Assembly (NCBI GenBank): GCA_002339725.1
Contig: DDKN01000122.1
Coordinates: forward strand, 1 to 21,071
DNA length: 21,071 bases
Source of the DNA: Thiobacillus sp. UBA2597
GTDB lineage: Bacteria > Pseudomonadota > Gammaproteobacteria > Burkholderiales > Thiobacillaceae
Reading direction: 5' to 3'
Shown here: positions 15,229 through 21,071 of the stretch, piece by piece
How positions within the stretch are numbered: the stretch's first letter is position 1
Layout: the number at the start of each line of letters is the position of its first letter
The notes under the pieces: generated by a model
Database searches by the model: none
The model's input: the letters and a program-made list of their open reading frames with translations, nothing else
Told to the model about the DNA's origin: nothing
Program-made: the position numbers and the translations under genes

Positions 15229-16017
15229 ATGGCGATGGATGTGATCGATTACGACATCTTCGGCGATGACATGCAGTATGTGGAGATCGAGCTTGACCCG
15301 GGCGAGGCCGCGGTGGGTGAGGCTGGGGTGATGATGTACATGCAGGACGGCATTGAGATGGAGACCGTATTCGGCGACGGCTCCGCCGCCCAGGCCGGTC
15401 TTTTGGGCAAGCTGATGGGTGCCGGCAAACGCCTGCTCACCGGCGAGACCTTGTTCACCACGGTTTACATCAATCAGGCGGGGACCAAACGGCGGGTGGC
15501 CTTCGCCGCCCCCTATCCCGGCAAGATCGTGCCGATCGATCTGCAAACCTTGGGTGGCAGCCTGATCTGTCAGAAGGATTCCTTTCTTTGCGCGGCCAAG
15601 GGCGTGAGCCTGGGCATCGCCTTTCAGCGCCGCCTGGGCGCCGGCCTGTTCGGCGGCGAGGGCTTCATTCTGCAAAGGCTCGAAGGCGACGGCCTGGCCT
15701 TCATCCATGCCGGCGGCACCCTGGCCGAGCGCGACCTGGCGCCGGGCGAGAGCATACGGGTCGATACCGGCTGTGTCGCCGCCTTGCAGCCCAGCGTCGA
15801 TTTCGACGTCCAGTACGTGGGTCAGCTCAAGACCGCCCTGTTCGGTGGTGAGGGCCTGTTCTTCACCCGACTCACCGGGCCGGGCAAGGTGTGGCTGCAG
15901 ACCCTGCCCTTGTCGCGCCTGGCCAACCGTATCCTGGCGGCCGCCCCTGCCGCCGGCGGCCGCCAGGTGGGTGAAGGCTCGCTGCTGGGCGGCCTGTTCG
16001 ATGGCGACAACAAGTGA
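15229..16017 (+). CDS. AIM24 / TIGR00266 family protein
   Basis: A 262-residue soluble protein of the AIM24 (DUF124) family, made of beta-strand repeats that fold into a double-stranded beta-helix-like barrel; the bacterial role is unknown. An internal duplication is visible: GLFGGEGFILQRLEGDG (139-155) and ALFGGEGLFFTRLTGPG (203-219). The central region GLLGKLMGAGKRLLTGETLF (57-76) is also typical of the family. AAGGAG (15216-15221) lies seven bases before the ATG. The sixA-like gene follows in the same direction after 83 bases, with a CAAGCAA/TTGCTTG hairpin (16035-16057) between. In Bacillus, relatives are tied to membrane or stress functions, but nothing in this sequence fixes the role. 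Confidence 0.85.
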   Translation: MAMDVIDYDIFGDDMQYVEIELDPGEAAVGEAGVMMYMQDGIEMETVFGDGSAAQAGLLGKLMGAGKRLLTGETLFTTVYINQAGTKRRVAFAAPYPGKIVPIDLQTLGGSLICQKDSFLCAAKGVSLGIAFQRRLGAGLFGGEGFILQRLEGDGLAFIHAGGTLAERDLAPGESIRVDTGCVAALQPSVDFDVQYVGQLKTALFGGEGLFFTRLTGPGKVWLQTLPLSRLANRILAAAPAAGGRQVGEGSLLGGLFDGDNK

Positions 16018-16100
16018 AACCCTCCTGGCTGGGGCAAGCAAGGGCCGGCGTTGCTTGAGGACGCGGCATTGCATGCACCCCACTTTTGAAGGAAAGCGAT

Positions 16101-16553
16101 ATGGATCTCATACTTTGGCGCCATGCCGATGCCGAGGACGGGCTGGTGGATTTGAACCGGGCCTTGACCGACAAGGGGCGCAAACAGGCGGAGAAGATGG
16201 GTTTCTGGCTCAGCCAGCGATTGCCCAAGGATGCGCGCATCCTGGTCAGCCCGGCCCGGCGGGCACAGCAGACCGCCGCGGGCCTGGGGCGGACCTACGA
16301 GACGGCGAAAGGCATCGCCCCGGGCGCAACCGCAGCCCATCTGCTGAGCGCGGCCGGCTGGCCCGAAACCCCGGGCAGCGTGTTGCTGGTTGGGCACCAG
16401 CCGAGTCTGGGCCGGCTTGCCAGTCTGTTGCTTTGTGGTGAGGAGCGCGACTTCACCATCAAAAAAGGCGCGATCCTGTGGCTCACCAACCGGGTCCGGC
16501 AAGGCGAAGGCCAGGTGCTGCTCAAGGCGGCTCTGAACCCGGACCTGCTTTAG
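16101..16553 (+). CDS. sixA: SixA-like phosphohistidine phosphatase
   Basis: A 150-residue member of the histidine phosphatase superfamily, SixA branch, which removes phosphate from phosphohistidine in signalling or PTS-type proteins. The catalytic core is LWRHADAE (residues 5-12) with nucleophile His8; the usual RHG reads RHA, as in SixA proteins. The second histidine is His99 in LLVGHQPSLGRL. SPARRAQQTA (50-59) supplies the phosphate-pocket arginine. The ATG at 16101 is used because GAAGGAA lies just upstream; an in-frame TTG at 16086 is less likely. It converges on the EAL/HDOD gene with only 14 bases between stops, and no terminator is seen there. The physiological target is unknown. Confidence 0.9.
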   Translation: MDLILWRHADAEDGLVDLNRALTDKGRKQAEKMGFWLSQRLPKDARILVSPARRAQQTAAGLGRTYETAKGIAPGATAAHLLSAAGWPETPGSVLLVGHQPSLGRLASLLLCGEERDFTIKKGAILWLTNRVRQGEGQVLLKAALNPDLL

Positions 16554-16567
16554 CGTCGGGTGCGCGG

Positions 16568-17779
16568 TTAGTTGTCGATGCCCAGCTGTTCCACCCAGGC
16601 AAGGGCCTGCAGGTGCGCGGTGTTGACTTGTTGTGAGGTCAGGATCAATTGCTCGGCCAGCCGGGTCATCTGCGCCGCATCGCGCGCCTCCGCCGCCTCG
16701 ACCAGGGCCAGGATCGGGCCATAAGGCCCTTTGCGCCCAAGCAGGGCCTCGGCCACCGGCTCGGGAATGATGACCCGATCGAGGATGCTTTGCATCGGCG
16801 CTTCCATCATGGCATCGAGCAGGGAAAACACCCCGGTGATGAAGAGATTGTCTTGTTCCTCGCGTCCCATGTGATAGCCACCGAGCAGCTCGCAGAAACG
16901 GCCGCGCGAAATGGCGGTCCGGGTCAGGGTCGGTGCGGTTGGGTTGGTGCTGGCTGTTGCCAACAGGAGACTGAGCCAGCGATAAAGCGGTTGCAGGCCG
17001 AGGATGGATACGGCATGCCGGATTGACTGGACCTCGACGTTGAGGCCGAAACCGGCCGAGTTGATGTAGCGCAGCAGCTTGAAGGTGAGGGCGACATCGC
17101 GCTTGAACAGCTCTTCGATCTTGCGCACGTCTTCACCGGCACGCACCTTGTCCATCAGTTCAACCACGGTGGTCTGGGTTGGATTCAGCGGCTTGGTGCT
17201 GCTGGCCGCCGCCGGCTTGGTGAAGTAATAGCCTTGAAAAAAGTCGATCTCCAGTTCCTTGCAGCGACGAAACAGCTCGGGCGTGTCGATGTTCTCCGCA
17301 ATCAGCTTCGTGCTGGGATTTTTCCTGAGCTTGCGCAGGCGTTCTTTGCCCTCGGCTGTGAGCAGGCTGTTGGCGTCGATCTTGAGGTAGTTCGCCAGCG
17401 GCTGGATCGCCTCGAACTCCGGTTCGGTGACAAATTCCTTGAAGGCGAAGCGATAACCCGTCTGCTTGAGGGCGTGAATTCGACTGATCAACTCCGCCGA
17501 GAAATGCATGGGCTCCAGGATTTCATAGACCGTCTTGTCTGCCGGCAGCAGGGTGGCGACATCGGCAAGCAGGCTGGTGCCATCCATATTGGTGAAGGCG
17601 AGCTTGGATTTGAACGGCCACTCGGCGCCAAGATCGCACAGGACATCGTCGATCAGGGTGATGCCGGCGCTGGCATCTTCGCCGACGCCGTTGGGGTCGA
17701 GGAACAGCAGCTCGTAGGCCACCAGTTCGTGGCGCGCATCGACAATGGGCTGGCGTGCCAGAAAGGCATGAGTGTCCAT
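16568..17779 (-). CDS. Degenerate EAL plus HDOD signalling protein
   Basis: A 403-residue cytosolic protein with an N-terminal EAL-like domain (about residues 1-195) and a C-terminal HDOD domain (about 200-400), the YuxH / CdgJ arrangement. The EAL signature is altered: YELLF (22-26) replaces the catalytic EAL, and FKEF (113-116) stands where active enzymes have DDFG. The KID (133-135) and QGYYF (182-186) motifs survive. It therefore probably does not cleave cyclic-di-GMP but may bind a partner or the nucleotide. The HDOD part lacks HD metal residues by family definition. The ribosome site is weak (CGGAA). It lies 32 bases after cheA and is likely the last gene of that transcript, suggesting a role in motility control. 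Confidence 0.88.
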   Translation of the reverse strand: MDTHAFLARQPIVDARHELVAYELLFLDPNGVGEDASAGITLIDDVLCDLGAEWPFKSKLAFTNMDGTSLLADVATLLPADKTVYEILEPMHFSAELISRIHALKQTGYRFAFKEFVTEPEFEAIQPLANYLKIDANSLLTAEGKERLRKLRKNPSTKLIAENIDTPELFRRCKELEIDFFQGYYFTKPAAASSTKPLNPTQTTVVELMDKVRAGEDVRKIEELFKRDVALTFKLLRYINSAGFGLNVEVQSIRHAVSILGLQPLYRWLSLLLATASTNPTAPTLTRTAISRGRFCELLGGYHMGREEQDNLFITGVFSLLDAMMEAPMQSILDRVIIPEPVAEALLGRKGPYGPILALVEAAEARDAAQMTRLAEQLILTSQQVNTAHLQALAWVEQLGIDN

Positions 17780-17811
17780 CTGCGGCGTTTCCGTTCGACG
17801 CGGCTGGCCGC

Positions 17812-19701
17812 TCAGTCGGCCTTGGTGAACAGGCTGCTCGGCGTGTCGCTCGGAATGGTGGTCAGCAATTCTTCCATATCCAGCACCAGGACGATCGAGC
17901 CGTCGCCCGAGAGGGTGGCCCCGGCGATGCCCTTGGGCTTGATGTCGGCCAAGGGCTTGATCACCACGTCATCCCGGCCGACGAAACCGTCGACCGCCAG
18001 AATGAACGTCATATTGGCGGCCTGCATCAGCACCCCATAAGCTGGCGCGTGCTTTTGCTCCCAGCCGACCAGGGTGGCGAGGGCGCGCACCGGCAGGACC
18101 TCGTCCCGCACGATCATGGTGGCCCGGCCCGACACGCGCTGGATCTCGTTCTGCTTCATGGGGATGATCTCCCGCACCATCGACAGGGGCACGGCGAACG
18201 ATTGCTCGTTCAGGCGCACCACCAGCACGGGCAGGATCGCCAGGGTCAGGGGCAGGGAGATGGTGAAGGTCGAGCCCTGGCCCGGCACCGAGACCACATC
18301 GATCTTGCCGTTCAGCTTGGTGATATTGGTCTTCACCACGTCCATGCCGACGCCGCGGCCGGAGATATTGGAGATCTGATCCTTGGTCGAAAAACCGGGC
18401 AGGAAAATGAGCTGCAGGCTTTGCCGGTCATCCAGGGTGTTGGCGGTATCGGCATCGATGATGCCTTTTTCGATCGCCTTGGCGCGAATCACATCGGGGC
18501 GCATACCCTTGCCGTCATCGGAGATCTCGATGTAGATGTGATCGCCCATCTGGCTGGCAGACAGGGAAACGATGGCCTTGGCCGGCTTGCCGGCGGCCTG
18601 GCGCTCCTCGACCGACTCGATGCCATGGTCGACTGCGTTGCGCACCAGGTGAACCAGGGGATCGTTCAGGTCCTCGATCATGGTCTTGTCGAGTTCGGTC
18701 TCCTCGCCGGAGAGCACCAGCTCGACGTCTTTGCCCAATTGCCGCGCCAGGTCGCGTGCCAGACGCGGATATTTCTGGAACAGCCGGCCGATCGGCTGCA
18801 TCCGGGTCTTCATCACGGCATTTTGCAGATCGGATACCAGCAGATCGAGCTGATTGACCGCCATGTCCAGGGTCTTCAGCGTTTCGCTGTCGGTCTTGCC
18901 GTGCATGATCTGCGCCTTGATGTTGGAGATGCGGTTCTTGGTCAGACCGATCTCGCCCGACAGATTAAGCACCTGGTCCAAACGCACGGTATCGACGCGG
19001 ATCGTGGTTTCCTTTTGCAGGCTTTGCTGCGGTGCCGCACCGGCGCCAGCCGCCACGGCAGGACGGGCAACGGGTTCGGCCGGTGCCGCCGGGGCCGATA
19101 CAGGCCTGGCGGTCGACGCTGCCTCAGGGGAGGCGGCCGCCGTGCTGGCAGCCGGCGCTGCCGTGGCTTGCGCGACGGGCGCCCCGGTCAACACGGCGTG
19201 CAGGGCCTCCCAATTGATGTCATCGCCCGCCGCTTGGGCAGGCGCGGGCGCTGCTGGCTCAGCGGGTGCTGCCGGGCGAGGCGCCGCTTTGGCGCCGGTA
19301 TTCAAAGCCTGGCCGGCCAAGGCGGCTTCCAGATTGGCAATGATCGCCGGATCGGCGGGTTGCGGCTGCACATGGCTGGACAGTTCGTTGAACATCTCAC
19401 GCACGGTGCCGGTTGCCGCCATGATGACGTCCATCAATTCCGGCGTGAGCGCGAGTTCACCATTGCGCAGTTTGTCGAACAGGTTTTCGGTGCGGTGACA
19501 GAGCGATACCAGGTTTTCCACATTGAGGAAGCCCGCCCCGCCCTTGATGGTGTGGAAACCGCGGAAGATGTCATTCAGCAGGCCGATGTCATCCGGCCGC
19601 TTTTCCAGCTCCACCAGTTTGTTGTCGACCTGGCCGAGCAGTTCCCCTGCCTCCAGCAGAAAATCCTGCAGCAGTTCTTCCATTCCGGCGAAATCGCTCA
19701 T
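17812..19701 (-). CDS. cheA: Chemotaxis histidine kinase CheA without a P2 domain
   Basis: Autophosphorylating kinase that passes phosphate to CheY in the chemoreceptor array. Domains of the 629-residue protein are: P1 HPt, about 1-105, with phospho-acceptor His50 in FHTIKGGAGF; an Ala/Pro-rich linker, about 110-228; P3 dimerisation, about 230-295; the P4 ATPase with N box HLVRNAVDHG (351-360), G1 DDGKGM (395-400) and G2 GRGVGMDVV (448-456); and the CheW-like P5, about 488-620. No folded CheY-binding P2 domain fits in the linker. The only structured-looking part is DDINWEALHAVLTG (160-173), a possible docking peptide. GAGGA lies about seven bases before the ATG at 19701. It follows cheZ after 131 bases, and the EAL/HDOD gene follows it. 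Confidence 0.95.
   Translation of the reverse strand: MSDFAGMEELLQDFLLEAGELLGQVDNKLVELEKRPDDIGLLNDIFRGFHTIKGGAGFLNVENLVSLCHRTENLFDKLRNGELALTPELMDVIMAATGTVREMFNELSSHVQPQPADPAIIANLEAALAGQALNTGAKAAPRPAAPAEPAAPAPAQAAGDDINWEALHAVLTGAPVAQATAAPAASTAAASPEAASTARPVSAPAAPAEPVARPAVAAGAGAAPQQSLQKETTIRVDTVRLDQVLNLSGEIGLTKNRISNIKAQIMHGKTDSETLKTLDMAVNQLDLLVSDLQNAVMKTRMQPIGRLFQKYPRLARDLARQLGKDVELVLSGEETELDKTMIEDLNDPLVHLVRNAVDHGIESVEERQAAGKPAKAIVSLSASQMGDHIYIEISDDGKGMRPDVIRAKAIEKGIIDADTANTLDDRQSLQLIFLPGFSTKDQISNISGRGVGMDVVKTNITKLNGKIDVVSVPGQGSTFTISLPLTLAILPVLVVRLNEQSFAVPLSMVREIIPMKQNEIQRVSGRATMIVRDEVLPVRALATLVGWEQKHAPAYGVLMQAANMTFILAVDGFVGRDDVVIKPLADIKPKGIAGATLSGDGSIVLVLDMEELLTTIPSDTPSSLFTKAD
19183..19224 (-). 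other. Short amphipathic motif in the CheA linker
   Basis: These bases encode CheA residues 160-173, DDINWEALHAVLTG, flanked on both sides by low-complexity Ala/Pro sequence. The acidic start followed by a hydrophobic helix resembles the FliM N-terminal CheY-binding peptide (EIDALLNG) in general character. It may replace the missing P2 domain as a CheY recruitment site; this is inference. Confidence 0.4.
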
Positions 19702-19832
19702 GACCGCTTCCTCGCTTTCCTAACCTTGCCGTTTTAGGCCGTGCCGTTGAACAACATAACATTCGACTGAACTGCGCTGTGGCGTGAGTCCCTTTGCTTA
19801 CCCAGGCAATCGCGCAGCTGTTGCTGAGCGGC

Positions 19833-20702
19833 CTAGAAACCCAGGCTCTCGAGCAGTTCGTCCACCTGTTCCTGGCTGGTAACCACATCCGAGCGGCCGG
19901 CCGCGTTGATGATGGGGCCTTCCAGCAGTCCCGGTGGCATGGTGCTGCGCTTCTCCTCCGGGGTGGTCTCGACCAGCAGGGCGACCAGCTGCTTTTCCAG
20001 GGTCTGCGCCGCCTCCAGCACCTTTTTGATCACCTGGCCGGTCAGGTCCTGGAAGTCCTGGGCCATGATGATTTCCATCAATTGGGCGTTGCTGGCCTCA
20101 GTCTGCTGCGGCACCTGATGCAGATAGCTCTGGGTGTCCTTGACCAGGGCCCGGAATTCCTCGACCCCCAGCTGCTTGCTGAACAGGCGATCCCATTTGC
20201 TGGCCAGTTCGCGTGCGGTGCTGCCCAGCTTGTCCTGGATCGGCTGCACCGCCTCGGCGGCGGTCAGTGTGCGTTCCGCCGCCTGGGCAGTCATGGTGGC
20301 GATGTAATTGAGGCGATCGCGGTTGTCCGGCAGGCCGGCGGCGACTTTCTCGATGGTCTTGTCCAAGCCGAGTTCACGTAACAGGTCATGCAGGCTGCGG
20401 GTCATTTGGCCAATCTGGGAGAAGACGTGTTCAGTGCAGCTCTCGTCGCCGCCTTCCTGGCGGGCGCTGTCCTTGGTGATGGCCTGTGCGATGCTGTCGA
20501 GCAGGGTTTCCACGGCGGGGGGCTCGACCGCTGCAGCGGCGACCGGTTTGGCCATGCTTTCGCTGGCGATGCTGTCGAACAAGGCCTCCAGTTCCGGGTT
20601 GTCGCCGCTGGCGTCGGCGGGGGCGGCGGCCGGCGCCTTGGCCGGGGCCGGCTGGGCGATGCTGTCGAATAGGGCTTCCAGCTCAGGAGAGTCTTCGCTC
20701 AT
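19833..20702 (-). CDS. cheZ: CheY-P phosphatase CheZ with N-terminal peptide repeats
   Basis: Dephosphorylates CheY-P. The 289-residue protein is about 75 residues longer than E. coli CheZ, and the excess is at the N-terminus. The catalytic segment DFQDLTGQ (216-223) keeps the Asp and Gln equivalent to E. coli Asp143 and Gln147 (here Asp219, Gln223). A long helical hairpin spans about 90-245. The C-terminal CheY-tethering peptide QVDELLESLGF (279-289) is intact. The first 80 residues hold three copies of a related peptide, roughly ELEALFDSIA, at 5-16, 35-46 and 63-72, separated by Ala/Pro linkers. AAAGGAG lies seven bases before the ATG (20702). It is downstream of cheY and upstream of cheA, the Pseudomonas-like order. 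Confidence 0.95.
   Translation of the reverse strand: MSEDSPELEALFDSIAQPAPAKAPAAAPADASGDNPELEALFDSIASESMAKPVAAAAVEPPAVETLLDSIAQAITKDSARQEGGDESCTEHVFSQIGQMTRSLHDLLRELGLDKTIEKVAAGLPDNRDRLNYIATMTAQAAERTLTAAEAVQPIQDKLGSTARELASKWDRLFSKQLGVEEFRALVKDTQSYLHQVPQQTEASNAQLMEIIMAQDFQDLTGQVIKKVLEAAQTLEKQLVALLVETTPEEKRSTMPPGLLEGPIINAAGRSDVVTSQEQVDELLESLGF
20487..20690 (-). repeat. Triplicated short motif in the cheZ 5' end
   Basis: Three direct repeats encode SPELEALFDSIA (20655-20690), NPELEALFDSIA (20565-20600) and the shorter AVETLLDSIA (20487-20516). The first two are nearly identical at protein level and share runs such as GCGATGCTGTCGAA at DNA level. They are separated by low-complexity Ala/Pro coding sequence. 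This looks like tandem duplication followed by selection on the peptide. Confidence 0.85.
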
Positions 20703-20786
20703 CCGTGGTCTCCTTTGAGGGTCAGTCGGCCGATGTGGTGCCGCGGCCGATGGGCGTGCAGGCCAGAGGGTTTGCCATCATGCCTG

Positions 20787-20821
20787 CATCCCGTGCTTCT
20801 CGAAAATCTTGTTCATCTTTT
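20787..20821 (-). repeat. Second copy of the cheY 3' end
   Basis: These 35 bases match 20933-20967, the last codons of cheY, at 34 of 35 positions in the same orientation, with starts 146 bases apart. The copy would encode KMNKIFEKHGM and then run on two codons to a stop. It lies at the end of a 48-codon open frame (20778-20924, - strand) that starts five bases after the cheY stop. That frame has no clear Shine-Dalgarno sequence, so whether it is translated is doubtful. Confidence 0.75.
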
Positions 20822-20841
20822 GGCTGCGGCCGCCGCTGCGC

Positions 20842-20888
20842 GGCTTAACCCCGACTGCGTCGGCGTTAGCCTGCGCCGAAGGCTGAAC
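20842..20888. other. Overlapping, mutually exclusive hairpins between cheY and cheZ
   Basis: Three arms are present: GGCTTAACCCCGAC (20842-20855), GTCGGCGTTAGCC (20859-20871) and AGGCTGAAC (20880-20888). The middle arm can pair almost completely with the left one (one bulge, one mismatch) or, through GTTAGCCT, with the right one. Only one structure can form at a time. There is no T-run. The element lies between the two copies of the cheY end. Confidence 0.45.
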
Positions 20889-20929
20889 AAGCAGATGGGC
20901 GGGGGGCTGATGCATGTTGGGCATCGCGG

Positions 20930-21071
20930 TCACATCCCGTACTTCTCGAAAATCTTGTTCATCTTTTCTTCCAGCACCGCAGCCGTGAAGGGTTTGACGA
21001 TATAGCCCGATGCGCCGCTTTGCGCTGCCTCGACGATGTTCTCCTTTTTGGCTCTTTTGAATTTCGAGTGG
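20930..21071 (-). CDS. cheY: Chemotaxis response regulator CheY, 3' part only
   Basis: Only the last 46 codons lie in the window; the gene runs off the right edge. From about 21052 down to the stop at 20930 the translation is typical CheY: AKKENIVEAAQSGASGYIVK and then PFTAAVLEEKMNKIFEKYGM, with the conserved Lys in YIVKPF. The six residues before AKKEN read HSKFKR, whereas CheY proteins have MVTAE there, including the switch threonine (Thr87 in E. coli). That divergence is confined to the final 19 bases of the window. Its stop lies 227 bases before the cheZ start, a gap that contains the duplicated cheY end. The product carries phosphate from CheA to the flagellar motor. Confidence 0.88.
   Translation of the reverse strand, partial: HSKFKRAKKENIVEAAQSGASGYIVKPFTAAVLEEKMNKIFEKYGM

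Noticed and set aside
17755..19737. A 660-codon open frame on the + strand opposite cheA
   Set aside because: Antisense shadow; the Arg/Gly-rich part mirrors the Ala/Pro linker codons of CheA.
20842..20888. An integron attC-like site
   Set aside because: GCTTAAC fits the RYYYAAC core, but the facing GTTAGCC breaks GTTRRRY, the structure is too short and no cassette or integrase is seen.
1..21071. CRISPR arrays, tRNA or rRNA genes, insertion sequences, prophage genes
   Set aside because: No regularly spaced repeats, no cloverleaf or rRNA signature, and no transposase, integrase or phage proteins were found on either strand.

Overview
The window reads as chromosome from a chemolithoautotrophic, sulfur-oxidising, motile proteobacterium, most likely a betaproteobacterium of the Thiobacillus type. 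The grounds are a sat-aprB-aprA cluster in the layout used for sulfite oxidation, CbbQ/CbbO RubisCO-activase-like proteins, PPi-dependent phosphofructokinase next to a membrane pyrophosphatase, high GC, and a cheY-cheZ-cheA block. The taxon is inferred from gene content; the metabolic reading is much firmer.

Left part (1-5050, + strand): adk and a translationally overlapping unknown gene end at a strong intrinsic terminator. pfp, a 71-codon unknown gene and hppA follow and end at another intrinsic terminator. Middle part (5060-9801, - strand, transcribed right to left): an apparent operon of a YkgJ-type cysteine-cluster protein, cbbQ, a small periplasmic cytochrome c, cbbO and a 102-codon unknown gene. 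Then 9929-13893 (- strand) holds sat, aprB and aprA, closed by a strong terminator. Divergent from sat are a lipoprotein gene, then an AIM24-family gene and a sixA-like phosphatase gene (14181-16553, + strand). The right end (16568-21071, - strand) is a chemotaxis block read cheY (cut by the window edge), cheZ, cheA, and an EAL-like/HDOD signalling protein gene.

Functionally, much of the window is about pyrophosphate and adenylates. AprBA makes APS from sulfite and AMP. Sat turns APS plus PPi into ATP and sulfate. Pfp and HppA can each make or use PPi, and Adk rebalances AMP/ADP/ATP. CbbQ/CbbO point to CO2 fixation, although no RubisCO gene is present here.

The least ordinary signals are: (i) CheZ carries three N-terminal copies of a short peptide resembling its own C-terminal CheY-binding tail and the FliM N-terminus, and the accompanying CheA lacks a P2 domain; (ii) the last 35 bp of cheY are duplicated just downstream of cheY, around a segment with mutually exclusive hairpins; (iii) a cytochrome c gene sits between cbbQ and cbbO; (iv) two copies of an imperfectly palindromic repeat lie inside two different operons, each immediately before a start codon lacking a clear Shine-Dalgarno sequence; (v) the last ~19 bases of the window do not fit CheY and look like a contig-edge artefact or a real breakpoint.
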